Below are positions 26,170 through 34,458 of a DNA stretch of 45,842 bases, in pieces. Under the pieces are notes generated by a model. It ran no database searches. It was not told the origin of the DNA and worked only from the letters and a program-made list of their open reading frames with translations. A program made the translations under genes and the position numbers. This stretch comes from Tessaracoccus lapidicaptus (lineage in GTDB: Bacteria > Actinomycetota > Actinomycetes > Propionibacteriales > Propionibacteriaceae): NCBI RefSeq assembly GCF_001693815.1, contig NZ_MBQD01000007.1:1-45842 (forward strand), given 5' to 3'. Each line of letters opens with the position of its first letter. Position 1 is the stretch's first letter.

Positions 26170-27084
26170 TCAGGCGACGATGAGGCGCAGCACGCCGGGG
26201 CGGCACTCGACGCGCCCGGGGACCTCGCCCATCTCCTCGCCGTCGCCCATGAGGAACAGGTCGTCGCCGTCGATCCGGACGGTGCGCGCCCGGACGCGCT
26301 CCACCAGGGGCGAGCGGACGAAGCCGCCGGTGTACACCTGTGGCAGGAGCCTCAGCAGCGTGGCGCGGGAGGCCTTGTGGATGATGGTGACGTCGAGGAG
26401 ACCGTCCGCGGCGTCCGCGTCCGGCGCGATGCGCATGCCGCCGCCGAAGACGCCGGTGTTGCACACCGCCACGAGCATGGCGTCCAGCTCGCGCGTCTCG
26501 CCGTCGAGGGTGAGCCGGTAGTGCAGCGGCTCGAAGTGCGCCAGCTCTCGCAGCGCGATGTAGCCGTAGCTGAGCGGCCCGAGCCGCAGCCGGATGTCGT
26601 TGGTGGCGCGGTTGACGCGCGCGTCGTAGCCGCTGGAGACAACGGCGCCGACGTACCTCCCGCCGGCGGCGTTGGTGAGGTGGGCCAGGTCCATGACCCG
26701 GGTGCGGCGGCCGACGAGCGCCTCGACGGCCTCCATCACGGACCCCGGCACACCGGCGCCGCGGGCGAAGTCGTTGCCGGTCCCGGCCGGGATGATGGCC
26801 AGCGTGGCCTCGGTGTCGGCGCAGGCGTTGAGCCCCAGGTGGGCCATGCCGTCGCCGCCCATGACCGCGACGATGTCGCCGTCGCGCGCCGTCAGCGCGG
26901 CGGCGCGCGTGAGGTCGCGGGCGTCCTCGTAGGAGCGCGACGTCACCACATGCAGCTCCGCGTCGTGGAGGCCCTCGTGCAGACGGCGGGCGACCTTCGG
27001 CAGCACCCGCCCCGCGCGACCGCCACCCGACGCCTCGTTGCAGACGACGGTGACCAGCCGCCGCTTGGCCAGCTCGTAGCTCAC
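26170..27084 (-). CDS. Diacylglycerol kinase-family lipid kinase
   Basis: This 304-residue protein has the DAGK catalytic fold: VVCNEASGGGRAGRVL at the start, the nucleotide-binding VAVMGGDGMAHLGLNA (GGDG, near 72) and LAIIPAGTGNDFARGAGVP (near 95). The C-terminal half (about 130-300) is the beta-sandwich, ending GEVPGRVECRPGVLRLIV. It probably phosphorylates diacylglycerol or a related lipid at the membrane. The GTG at 27084 overlaps the tatC stop (GTGA), which fixes the start and indicates coupling. The gene is conserved between tatC and helY in other actinobacteria. Confidence 0.9.
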   Translation of the reverse strand: MSYELAKRRLVTVVCNEASGGGRAGRVLPKVARRLHEGLHDAELHVVTSRSYEDARDLTRAAALTARDGDIVAVMGGDGMAHLGLNACADTEATLAIIPAGTGNDFARGAGVPGSVMEAVEALVGRRTRVMDLAHLTNAAGGRYVGAVVSSGYDARVNRATNDIRLRLGPLSYGYIALRELAHFEPLHYRLTLDGETRELDAMLVAVCNTGVFGGGMRIAPDADAADGLLDVTIIHKASRATLLRLLPQVYTGGFVRSPLVERVRARTVRIDGDDLFLMGDGEEMGEVPGRVECRPGVLRLIVA

Positions 27085-27953
27085 TTGCCGTCGTCCAGGT
27101 CGACGGCGAACTCGGCGGCGGTCTCCTCGGTGATGCCGCGCTTGCGGTCCATCGACCGGCAGATCAACTCGGCGATGAAGAACATCACCGACAGCGGCAC
27201 GGCCAGCGCGAGCATGGAGAAGGGGTCAGTCGACGGGGTCGCGATGGCGGCGAACACGACGCTGCCGAAGAGGACGAACTTGCGGGCCCGCTTGAGCTGG
27301 TAGCCGCGCACGACGCCCGCCATGTTGAGCGCCACCAGGACCACCGGCAGCAGGAAGGAGATCCCGAACACCAGGATGACCTTCAGCTCCATGCCGAGGA
27401 AGCTGCTCATCTCGAGCAGGTTGACGATGTCCATGTCCTCTGGCGTGAAGCTCAGCAGGACGCTGATGCCCTTGGGCCATACGAGGTAGCCCAGCGCCGC
27501 CCCGGACAGGAACAGGGGCACGGCGGCACCGATGAACGCCAGGGCGTAGCGCTTCTCCTTCGACAGGAGGCCGGGCGCGATGAACGCCCACACCTGGTAC
27601 AGCCACACGGGGCTCGACAGCACGATGCCGCCCGACACGCAGGCGATCACGGCGAGCGTGAACGGGGAGACAACCCCGTCGTTGACGATGAGGGTCTGGG
27701 CGTCCGGCCGGGACTGCTTGAGCTCTTCGACGGCCGCGTAGTACGGCGCCATGATGACCTCGATGAGCTCGCGGTAGAAGAAGATGCAGGCGATCGAGGC
27801 GAGCGCGATCGCGAACGAGGCGATGGTCACGCGGTAGCGCAGCTCCCGCAGGTGATCCGTCAGCGACATCGTCCCGTCGGGCCCGCCCTGCGGGGGCCGC
27901 AACCACGAGAAACGGCCGGGCTTGGCGACCGGTTCAGTGGGGGCGGCGGACAC
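27081..27953 (-). CDS. tatC: Sec-independent protein translocase TatC
   Basis: This 290-residue protein has six predicted membrane spans and is the receptor core of the twin-arginine export system. It shows the conserved N-terminal MSLTDHLRELRYRV (29-42), the loop SPVWLYQVWAFIAPGLLSKEKRY (near 117-139, the F..PGL..KE signature) and PSTDPFSMLALAVPLSVMF near the last spans. An N-terminal extension of about 28 residues rich in Pro precedes the core. The GTG at 27953 lies immediately after the tatA stop. tatB is not in this locus, the usual actinobacterial arrangement. Confidence 0.96.
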   Translation of the reverse strand: MSAAPTEPVAKPGRFSWLRPPQGGPDGTMSLTDHLRELRYRVTIASFAIALASIACIFFYRELIEVIMAPYYAAVEELKQSRPDAQTLIVNDGVVSPFTLAVIACVSGGIVLSSPVWLYQVWAFIAPGLLSKEKRYALAFIGAAVPLFLSGAALGYLVWPKGISVLLSFTPEDMDIVNLLEMSSFLGMELKVILVFGISFLLPVVLVALNMAGVVRGYQLKRARKFVLFGSVVFAAIATPSTDPFSMLALAVPLSVMFFIAELICRSMDRKRGITEETAAEFAVDLDDGK

Positions 27954-27955
27954 GC

Positions 27956-28189
27956 TCAGCGCTCGGGGTTGTTCTTGCGGTCGATCTCGGGCTGGACGAT
28001 CTCGGCGTCGACGACCTCGTCCTGGCGACGGGGCTCGTCGACGCTCTTGACCTCTTCCTTGAACTCACGGATCGAGCGGCCGACGCCCTTGCCGAGGCCG
28101 GCGAGGCGGGAGCCGCCGAACAGCAGGAGGGCGACGATGAGGATGATGACCCATTCCATCCCGCCGAGGGTGAAGAGAAGCGTAGGCAT
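27956..28189 (-). CDS. tatA: Sec-independent translocase subunit TatA
   Basis: This 77-residue protein has the Tat pore-subunit layout: a short external N-terminus, a membrane helix (residues 12-25, EWVIILIVALLLFGG), the FG hinge, an amphipathic helix (SRLAGLGKGVGRSIREFKEE) and a charged tail. The first ATG gives the usual length; a second Met at residue 11 could only remove the short N-terminus. A -10 candidate TAGACT at 28249-28244 lies upstream, overlapping the stop of the preceding small gene, so tatAC may have its own promoter in addition to readthrough from pafBC. Confidence 0.95.
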   Translation of the reverse strand: MPTLLFTLGGMEWVIILIVALLLFGGSRLAGLGKGVGRSIREFKEEVKSVDEPRRQDEVVDAEIVQPEIDRKNNPER

Positions 28190-28246
28190 GTGACTCGTGA
28201 ACCTTTCGTCGGCAGTGGCCGCGCCGCTGCGGTGGCATGGACCAGT

Positions 28247-28435
28247 CTAGTGGCGCCGGAGACGGTCGAGCTCCAGGCGCTCGACCAGGGCGCGCGCCTG
28301 GGCGCCGTGCCCGGCCAGGACGGCCAGCTCGGCGGCGACGTCCTCGACCTTGTGCCTGAGCGACGCCGCGTACACCGCCAGCGCCGCGGCTCCGGCAAGC
28401 GCGACGGCGAGGATGGCAACGACTACCCAGATCAC
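28247..28435 (-). CDS. Small single-span membrane protein
   Basis: A 62-codon GTG-initiated frame lies 10 bp after pafC and ends 57 bp before tatA, in the same direction. It encodes a membrane helix at residues 2-24 (IWVVVAILAVALAGAAALAV) followed by an amphipathic, heptad-like helix (LRHKVEDVAAELAVLAGHGAQ) that may form a coiled coil. Function is unknown; context suggests an accessory role near the Tat genes. The codon bias and position support a real gene. Confidence 0.6.
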   Translation of the reverse strand: MIWVVVAILAVALAGAAALAVYAASLRHKVEDVAAELAVLAGHGAQARALVERLELDRLRRH

Positions 28436-28445
28436 GAGGGCGATG

Positions 28446-29381
28446 CTACCCCAGCAAGTCTTCGGGATAGTGCGCCAGTGCGGCCGCGGCCCGGGAGCGG
28501 GCGGCCGCCTCGATCGCGGGATCCGAGACCGCCCGCACCCGGCCGCCCAGGCGCAGCAGCAGCGAGGTGGCCCAGTCGGTGGAGGCGACGGGGAACGTCA
28601 CGCTCAGCCCCTCGGGTCTCTCGGCGACGGCGGTGGTCGGGTAGTACTCGCTCACCCAGCGGGCGGACGGGTCGAGCAGCAGTGTGAGATGCACGGGAGC
28701 GTCCTCGAACCAGCCCGCGGGCGGATCGCCGTGCTCGCCCGCCGGCTCGGTGGTGGCCTCCACCGCCTCTACGCGGTCCAGCCGGAACGAGCGCCACGCG
28801 CCCCGCACCCGGCTCCACGCGTCCAGGTAGGTGTAACCGTCGACCACGTGGAGCCGCGCGGGCTCGACGACCGCCTCCGACACCCCCGGACGCCCGGGAG
28901 TCCGGTAGCGCAGCACGACCGCCGTGCCGGCCGCGACCGCCGCGCGCAGGACGGCCCTGTGGCCCGCGTCCCCGGCGGCGAGGGCAACGGTTAGCCGGTC
29001 CCCCTCGCGTCCGACGGCGGCCTCGAGCTTGTCGAGCGCCGAGCGGGCCGCGGCGGATTCCCCGGCCACTTCCACCACGACGCGCAGCGCGGCGAGGAGT
29101 CCCGCCGCCTCCGCCGGCCGGAGCCGCAGCGGCCGCGCCAGGACGTCGGCGTTGCGGAAGAAGATGTGACCGTCCTCGCGGGCGCCCTCGATGTCGACGT
29201 CGAACAGGTCGTCGTAGAGGCCGCCGGGCAGGCCGCAGAACTGCAGCACCTCGAGGTCCTTGAGGATCTGGCGCGGCGTGGTCCCGAAGACCGACGCGGT
29301 CTCGGTGACCGTGACGCCCTGGTGGGCGGTCAGGTAGGGCACGAGGCGCAGCAGGCGCGCGACCTGGGCTTCGGATCTCAT
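28446..29381 (-). CDS. pafC: WYL-domain transcriptional regulator PafC
   Basis: This 311-residue protein has an N-terminal winged helix (about 5-60; LLRLVPYLTAHQGVTVTETA, FGTTPRQILKDLEVL), a WYL domain (about 140-220; VVLRYRTPGRPGVSEAVVEP, LHVVDGYTYLDAWSR, in which the W-Y-L core is diverged) and a C-terminal extension (WCX, about 225-310). PafB and PafC act together and activate the LexA/RecA-independent DNA damage response in mycobacteria. The ATG at 29381 overlaps the pafB stop as ATGA, so the pair is coupled and probably made in equal amounts. Confidence 0.9.
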   Translation of the reverse strand: MRSEAQVARLLRLVPYLTAHQGVTVTETASVFGTTPRQILKDLEVLQFCGLPGGLYDDLFDVDIEGAREDGHIFFRNADVLARPLRLRPAEAAGLLAALRVVVEVAGESAAARSALDKLEAAVGREGDRLTVALAAGDAGHRAVLRAAVAAGTAVVLRYRTPGRPGVSEAVVEPARLHVVDGYTYLDAWSRVRGAWRSFRLDRVEAVEATTEPAGEHGDPPAGWFEDAPVHLTLLLDPSARWVSEYYPTTAVAERPEGLSVTFPVASTDWATSLLLRLGGRVRAVSDPAIEAAARSRAAAALAHYPEDLLG

Positions 29382-30310
29382 CCGGCCATCCCCCTCAGTC
29401 TCGCGATCAGTCGGCGGCGCAGGTCCTCGGGGGCGAGCAGGATCGCGTCGGCCCCCGCGGCCGCCACCTCGTCGATGACGAGGTCCTCGTTGCCCTGCCG
29501 CACCCGGTGGGCCGTGAATCCCGCGGGCAGCGGGCCGGCCCAGTCGGCGGGCTCGGCCTCGGGCCAGCTGTGCGGCACGCCGTCGCGCAGGGCCACCACG
29601 GCCTCGACGCCCACGACGGGTTCGAGCCGGGCCGCCCGCTCGTCGGCGTCGTCCGGCACGACGACGGCGCCCACCCGTCCGGTCGGCTCGGCCGCGGCGG
29701 TGAAGCGCGACAACTTGAAGAAGCGATCCTCCCCGCGGTCGGGGTCCAGGCCGAACACGTACCACTGACCCCGGCGCTGGATGAGTTTCCACGGCTGGAC
29801 GCGACGCGGGCGGCCGGCGTAGCCGAAGCTCAGCTCGCGGCGCGTCGTCACCGCCTCGTAGGCCGCCTCGAAGTTCGCGTCGCGCACGGCGATGCGGGGG
29901 TGCACCGTCGGCAGCAGCGCCGGGTCCGGTGCCGCTCCCCCGGCCTGCAGCGCCTCGATCGCCTGCGCCGTGTGTGTCGCGGCGACGCTGTCCTGCCACA
30001 CCTGGGCCGCGACGCCGAGCGCGGCCAGTTCCTCGGCACTGAACGCCAGCGGAGGCAGCTCGAAGTCGGCGCGGTTGATGCGGTAGCCGTATTCCTCGTC
30101 CGTGTCCGCGGTGTTGGCGCCGGTCTCGATGGGCACGCCGAGCTGGCGCAGCTCCTCCTTGTCGCGTTCGAACTGGCGCTCGAACGACGCCACCGTCCCG
30201 CCGCGGTAGCCCTCGATCATCTCCCGCAGTTCGTGCTTGGTCAGGTAGCGCCGGGTGCTGAGCAGCGCAATGAGCAGGTTCAGCAGCCGTTCGGATTTCC
30301 TCGCCGACAT
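29378..30310 (-). CDS. pafB: WYL-domain transcriptional regulator PafB
   Basis: This 310-residue regulator has an N-terminal HTH (SERLLNLLIALLSTRRYLTK, then SFERQFERDKEELRQLGVPI, about 5-60), a WYL domain (about 145-215; LSFGYAGRPRRVQPWKLIQR, then GQWYVFGLD with a W-Y-V/F core) and a WCX tail. GGAGGTG lies 4 nt before the ATG, and TACCCT (about 30332-30327) is a likely -10. With pafC it forms the PafBC regulator of the mitomycin-induced DNA damage response. In mycobacteria pafA (Pup ligase) precedes it; here the upstream gene is a divergent gluQ instead. Confidence 0.92.
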   Translation of the reverse strand: MSARKSERLLNLLIALLSTRRYLTKHELREMIEGYRGGTVASFERQFERDKEELRQLGVPIETGANTADTDEEYGYRINRADFELPPLAFSAEELAALGVAAQVWQDSVAATHTAQAIEALQAGGAAPDPALLPTVHPRIAVRDANFEAAYEAVTTRRELSFGYAGRPRRVQPWKLIQRRGQWYVFGLDPDRGEDRFFKLSRFTAAAEPTGRVGAVVVPDDADERAARLEPVVGVEAVVALRDGVPHSWPEAEPADWAGPLPAGFTAHRVRQGNEDLVIDEVAAAGADAILLAPEDLRRRLIARLRGMAG

Positions 30311-30384
30311 GACACCTCCGACGGTCAGGGTATCCGCACCTGCCGCCGTGCGGCGGCGACCCGCCCGGTGGCAGCATGGGCGCC

Positions 30385-31275
30385 ATGCACATCGACCGCT
30401 ACGCGCCCAGTCCGACGTCGGACCTGCACCTGGGCAACCTGCGCACCGCCATGGCGGGCTGGCTGCTGGCGCGCCGCGAGGGCGGGCGCTGGCTGATGCG
30501 GGTGGAGGACCTGGACAGGGCGCGGGTCCGGGCGGCGGACGGGACGGAGCGCCGCCAGCTGGACGCGCTGCGTCGGCTGGGGCTCGAGTGGGACGGCGAG
30601 GTGGTGCGGCAGTCCGAGCGGCTGGAGCTGTACCGGGCCGCGGTGGCGTCCCTGCCCACGTACGAGTGCTTCTGCACGCGTCGGGAGATCGCGGAGGCGT
30701 CCTCGGCTCCGCACGGCGGCTATCGCCCGTACCCGGGCACCTGCCGCGGGCTATCCGGCGCCGAGCGGTCCCGGCGCAGGGACGAGCGGCCGCCCGCGAT
30801 CCGGGTGGACTCCGGTGGTGCGGAGTTCACGGTCATCGACGCCACGGCCGGCGAGGTGACGGGCCCGGTCGACGACTTCGTGCTGGTCCGCAACGACGGA
30901 CAGTTCGCGTACAACCTGGCCGTGGTCGTCGACGACATCGACATGGGGGTGACGCACATCACCCGCGGCGTGGACCTGCTGGAGTCAGCGCCGCGCCAGG
31001 CGTGGCTCACCCGGCAGCTGGGCGGCTCCCCCTCGAGGTACGCCCACATCGGCCTGGTGGTCAATCCCCGCGGCGAGCGCCTCGCCAAGCGCGACGGCGC
31101 CGTGACGCCCAACGATCTGGGCCTGGAACCGGCGGAGGCGGTGGCGCTGCTCGCGTCGTCGCTGGGGCTGGGTCCGTGCCGGAGCATGGACGAAGCGCTG
31201 GCCGCCATGCCAGGCGACCAGCGCTTCGTCGAAGGCGCGGTGTGGTCCGAGGGGACGCTCAGCCCGTCACGTTGA
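30385..31275 (+). CDS. gluQ: Glutamyl-Q tRNA(Asp) synthetase
   Basis: This 296-residue protein resembles the catalytic half of glutamyl-tRNA synthetase without an anticodon domain. It has the class I HIGH-like motif in YAPSPTSDLHLGNLRTAMAG (5-24), a zinc-binding set ECFCTRREI with a downstream Tyr and PGTC (near 92-116) and a KMSKS-like RLAKRDGAVTP (near 236). GluQ loads glutamate onto queuosine in tRNA-Asp. The second ATG (30385) is chosen because the family begins a few residues before the APSP motif; the first (30376) adds three residues. It is divergent from pafB. Its last 17 bp overlap the end of the convergent FKBP gene. Confidence 0.92.
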   Translation: MHIDRYAPSPTSDLHLGNLRTAMAGWLLARREGGRWLMRVEDLDRARVRAADGTERRQLDALRRLGLEWDGEVVRQSERLELYRAAVASLPTYECFCTRREIAEASSAPHGGYRPYPGTCRGLSGAERSRRRDERPPAIRVDSGGAEFTVIDATAGEVTGPVDDFVLVRNDGQFAYNLAVVVDDIDMGVTHITRGVDLLESAPRQAWLTRQLGGSPSRYAHIGLVVNPRGERLAKRDGAVTPNDLGLEPAEAVALLASSLGLGPCRSMDEALAAMPGDQRFVEGAVWSEGTLSPSR

Positions 31276-32272
31276 GCAGGTCGATGACGTAGATGAGCGT
31301 CTGACCGGGGGCCAGCGACGGGGTGGCCTGCGGCAGGCCGTCCGGGTACGCCTTGTCCGGGGGAACGACGAGCAGGACGCGCGATCCGGCGGTCTGCCCG
31401 ATGAGACCCTCGCTCCAGCCCGCGATGAGGTCGGCGACGGGGCCCTCCTGCGGCTGCCACGCGTCCTGCCACAGCGTGCCGTCGTACGTCCACGCCCGGT
31501 AGCGGACCTGGATAGTCGACTCCGCGGTCACGGGGGCGCCGGGGCCCTTGATGAGCGGCTGCACCGTCAAGGTGGTGGGGGCGGCGGTGCCTGCGGGCAC
31601 CGCGACCTCCGGCTTGCCGTCGGTCATCGTCAAGGTCGGCAGGCCCGCGGCGGGCGCGACGGTCTCGCCGGTGGCGTCGTCGAAGTTGGCCGACAGGATG
31701 TCGACCACGAACACGATGCTGTCGCCCGCCTGGATGCTGCCGTCGGGCGTGCCGTCAGGGTAGCCATCCTCGCTGGGCATCCCGATGAGCACCCGGGACC
31801 CGACGGCCTGGCCCTCGAGCCCCTTCTGGAAGCCCGGCACGACGCCCTGCAGCGGGAAGGTGGCCGGCTCGCCGCGCTCGTAGGAGCTGTCGAAGATCTC
31901 GGCCGTGGTGCCGTTGACGCCGACGTAGTTGATCGTCACCACCGAGGACTCGGTGAGCAACTGCTCGCCACCCGGCCTGAGGACCTTCGACTGCGTCGAC
32001 GCGATGCCCCACGGCGCGGGCACCGTGACCTCGGGGGTCTCGCCGTCGCTCACCGTGACCAGGCTGAGGTCCGGCGACGGGCTCACCGACTGCGCCGGGC
32101 TGGGGCTGACGCTCGGGCTGGCGCTCCCGCTGGCCGAGGGCGATGCGGACACCGACGGCGACGCGCTCGGCGAGGCCGTCTCGTCGGCGTCCGAGCAGGC
32201 GGACAGGGCGATCAGGGACACGGCGGCCGCGCCGGCCAAGGCTCGGCGGAGCGTACGGGCGGAGTGAGTCAC
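31259..32272 (-). CDS. Lipoprotein with two FKBP-type peptidyl-prolyl isomerase domains
   Basis: This 337-residue protein starts with a lipoprotein signal (basic THSARTLRRALAG, hydrophobic AAAVSLIALSAC, lipobox Cys near 25). A Pro/Ser/Ala-rich linker (about 30-68) follows, then an FKBP domain (about 105-195; SSVVTINYVGVNGTTAEIFDS, then VVPGFQKGLEGQAVGSRVLI) and a second FKBP-like domain (about 210-335; STIQVRYRAWTYDGTLWQD, GWSEGLIGQTAGSRVLLVVP). It should be anchored outside the membrane and help exported proteins fold; one domain may be only a chaperone. The GTG at 32272 gives a proper signal peptide; the longer frame does not. Confidence 0.9.
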   Translation of the reverse strand: MTHSARTLRRALAGAAAVSLIALSACSDADETASPSASPSVSASPSASGSASPSVSPSPAQSVSPSPDLSLVTVSDGETPEVTVPAPWGIASTQSKVLRPGGEQLLTESSVVTINYVGVNGTTAEIFDSSYERGEPATFPLQGVVPGFQKGLEGQAVGSRVLIGMPSEDGYPDGTPDGSIQAGDSIVFVVDILSANFDDATGETVAPAAGLPTLTMTDGKPEVAVPAGTAAPTTLTVQPLIKGPGAPVTAESTIQVRYRAWTYDGTLWQDAWQPQEGPVADLIAGWSEGLIGQTAGSRVLLVVPPDKAYPDGLPQATPSLAPGQTLIYVIDLLNVTG

Positions 32273-32304
32273 GCCCGGAATGCTAGCCCAGGGCCCCAAA
32301 GGAC

Positions 32305-33045
32305 CTACAGCTGGACCAGGTCGAGCAGCGCGCCGAGCTCCTCGCGGGTGAGGTCGCGCGTCTCGCCGGAGCGCAGATTCCCGAGCCGGATCGGGCCGAT
32401 GCCCGTGCGCGACAGCCGGTCGACCGGATGCCCGACGGCGTCGAACATGCGGCGCACCACGCGGTTGCGGCCCTCGTGCAGCGTGACCGAGACCATCGTG
32501 CGGTCGGCGGCGCGGGAGATCAGCTTGACCTTGTCCGGCTTGACCGGCCCGTCCTCGAGCGTCACGCCCTTCTCGAGCCGCTTGAGCGTGCGGTTGTCCA
32601 TGACGCCGGCCGCCTGGACGACGTAGGTCTTGGGGACCTCGTAGCTGGGGTGGGCGAGCCGGTGCGCGAAGTCGCCGTCGTTGGTCAGGACGATGAGGCC
32701 CTCGGTCTCGGTGTCGAGGCGTCCGACGTGGAACAGCCGCTCCTTGGTGCGCGGCAGGTAGTCCGCCAGCGTCCGGCGCCCCTCCGGGTCCTCCATGGTC
32801 GACACGACGCCCCGGGGCTTGTTCAGCACCAGGTACAGGTGGCGGCGCGGCGGCGGGATGCGGGCGCCGTCGACGCGGATGTGGTCGGTCTCGGGGTTGA
32901 CCCGGCGGCCCTGCTCGGTCACGACCTGGCCGTTGACCTCGACCCGCCCCTCGTCGATGAGGATCTCGCTGGCGCGCCGCGAGGCGATCCCGGCTGAGGC
33001 CAGCACCTTCTGCAGGCGGATGCCCTCGGTCTCGTCGTCAGCCAT
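32305..33045 (-). CDS. rluB: 23S rRNA pseudouridine synthase, RluB/RsuA family
   Basis: This 246-residue enzyme has an N-terminal S4 RNA-binding domain (about 8-60; IRLQKVLASAGIASRRASEI, VNGQVVTEQGRRV) and the RsuA/RluB catalytic domain with the nucleophilic Asp in FHVGRLDTETEGLIVLTNDG (near 104) and HEGRNRVVRRMFDAVGHPVD (near 190-210). It probably modifies 23S rRNA (RluB type). It overlaps scpB by 8 bp, matching the scpA-scpB-rluB order of many Gram-positive bacteria (M. tuberculosis Rv1709-Rv1711). Confidence 0.94.
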   Translation of the reverse strand: MADDETEGIRLQKVLASAGIASRRASEILIDEGRVEVNGQVVTEQGRRVNPETDHIRVDGARIPPPRRHLYLVLNKPRGVVSTMEDPEGRRTLADYLPRTKERLFHVGRLDTETEGLIVLTNDGDFAHRLAHPSYEVPKTYVVQAAGVMDNRTLKRLEKGVTLEDGPVKPDKVKLISRAADRTMVSVTLHEGRNRVVRRMFDAVGHPVDRLSRTGIGPIRLGNLRSGETRDLTREELGALLDLVQL

Positions 33046-33634
33046 CGCTCGTCTCCTTCGTCACCTGGGCGGCTTCCGCCGCCTCCGCCGCGGCCATCTG
33101 ACCGAGCTCAGCCTCCAAGGCTACGGCGTCGGGCAGGAGCGGTGCCAGGTCGGGCAGTTCCCGCAGCGAGTTCAGGCCCAGCTTCTGCAGGAACAGCGGG
33201 GTCGTGCCGAACGTCACGGCGCCCGTGACGGGGTCCTCCCCCGCCTCCGTGATCAGCCCGCGGACCAGCAGCGTCTTGACGACGCCGTCGACGTTGACGC
33301 CGCGCACCGCCGCCACCCGGCCGCGCGACACGGGCTGCAGATAGGCGATGACCGACAGCGTCTCCAGCGCGGCCTGCGTGAGCCGGGACCGCTGGTCGGA
33401 CACGAGCCAGGCCTCGAGGACGTCCGCGACCGCGGGGTCGGTGGCGAAGCGCCATCCCCCGGCCACGGCGCGCAGGCGGATGCCGCGGCCGTGCTCGTCG
33501 TAGAAGTCCGCGATGGCCGCGAGCTCCCGCTCGACCTCGGGCAGCGGCGCGTCCAACGCCGCCGCGAGGTCCGCGGCCGCCACCGGCTCGGTGGCCATGA
33601 GGAGCATGGCCTCGAGGGCGGGGATCAGACTCAT
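33038..33634 (-). CDS. scpB: Segregation and condensation protein ScpB
   Basis: This 198-residue protein has two winged-helix domains typical of ScpB: PALEAMLLMATEPVAAADLA at the start, and LTQAALETLSVIAYLQPVSR (near 88-107) followed by VRGVNVDGVVKTLLVRGLIT. With ScpA and SMC it forms the bacterial condensin that compacts and aligns the chromosome. The ATG overlaps the scpA stop as ATGA, and its own end overlaps rluB by 8 bp. The acidic Ala/Glu tail (about 170-198) is probably disordered. Confidence 0.95.
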   Translation of the reverse strand: MSLIPALEAMLLMATEPVAAADLAAALDAPLPEVERELAAIADFYDEHGRGIRLRAVAGGWRFATDPAVADVLEAWLVSDQRSRLTQAALETLSVIAYLQPVSRGRVAAVRGVNVDGVVKTLLVRGLITEAGEDPVTGAVTFGTTPLFLQKLGLNSLRELPDLAPLLPDAVALEAELGQMAAAEAAEAAQVTKETSDG

Positions 33635-34458
33635 GTGTCCTCCAGTTCCGGTTGGGGGCCGTAGTCGTCGACGACGTCCGCGGTTCGCTCGTCGCCGGCC
33701 GTCCAGCGCACGGTGAGCTCGCCGAGCGGGGTCAGCTGTTCCAGGGCCACCTGCCGGGCGCGGAAGAGCTCGAGCACCGCCAGGAAGCGCACCACCACCG
33801 TGAGCCTGTCGCAGCCATCGACGAGGGACCGGAAGGTGGCGCCGCCTCCGCGGCGCAGCCGGTCCGCGATGTGGGCGACCTCATCGGCGAGGCTGACCGA
33901 GCCGCCGTGCAGATGGGTCAGTTCGACGACGGGCTCGGGCCGCGGCGCCATCGCGGCCGCAGCGAGCCGGGCGACGTCCTCGGGCGTGAGCGGCAGCTCC
34001 ACCTCTGGCATGACCGCGCGGAACTGCTCCTCCAGCCCGCCCGGCCGCCAGTGCGTGGTCTCCGCCGCGGTCATGGTCGCCTCGATCCACGCGGCCACCT
34101 GCTTGAACGCCCGGTACTGCAGGAGCCGCGCGAACAGCAGGTCGCGGGCCTCCAGCGCGGCGATGTCCTCGGGATCGGTCACCTCGCCTCCCGGAAGCAG
34201 CCGGGCGGCCTTGAGGTCCAGCAGCGTGGAGGCGACCACCAGGAACGCGCTCGTCTTGTCCAGGTCCCACACCTCGCCGCCGACCTTGACGTAGGCGATG
34301 AACTCGTCGGTCACCTGGCTGAGCGCCACCTCGGTGATGTCGAGCTCGCGGCGCGTGATGAGCTGCAGCAGCAGGTCGAACGGGCCCTCGAAGTTCGTGA
34401 GGCGCACCTCGAAGCCCGCGACGGCGTCGGGGCGCTCCGAGGAGCGGGAGCGGCTCAC
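33631..34458 (-). CDS. scpA: Segregation and condensation protein ScpA
   Basis: This 275-residue kleisin has the SMC-binding N-terminal part (FEVRLTNFEGPFDLLLQLIT, about 15-34, then RRELDITEVALSQVTDEFI), a middle region and a C-terminal winged helix (about 200-255; VVRFLAVLELFRARQVALEQ). It bridges SMC heads in condensin. The GTG at 34458 overlaps the stop of the upstream RHH gene as GTGA. It is part of a tightly coupled parA-RHH-scpA-scpB-rluB series. Confidence 0.95.
   Translation of the reverse strand: MSRSRSSERPDAVAGFEVRLTNFEGPFDLLLQLITRRELDITEVALSQVTDEFIAYVKVGGEVWDLDKTSAFLVVASTLLDLKAARLLPGGEVTDPEDIAALEARDLLFARLLQYRAFKQVAAWIEATMTAAETTHWRPGGLEEQFRAVMPEVELPLTPEDVARLAAAAMAPRPEPVVELTHLHGGSVSLADEVAHIADRLRRGGGATFRSLVDGCDRLTVVVRFLAVLELFRARQVALEQLTPLGELTVRWTAGDERTADVVDDYGPQPELEDT

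Noticed and set aside
30385-31275. gltX, full glutamyl-tRNA synthetase
   Set aside because: At 296 residues it lacks the anticodon-binding half and has the GluQ-type zinc site, so it does not replace the missing gltX.
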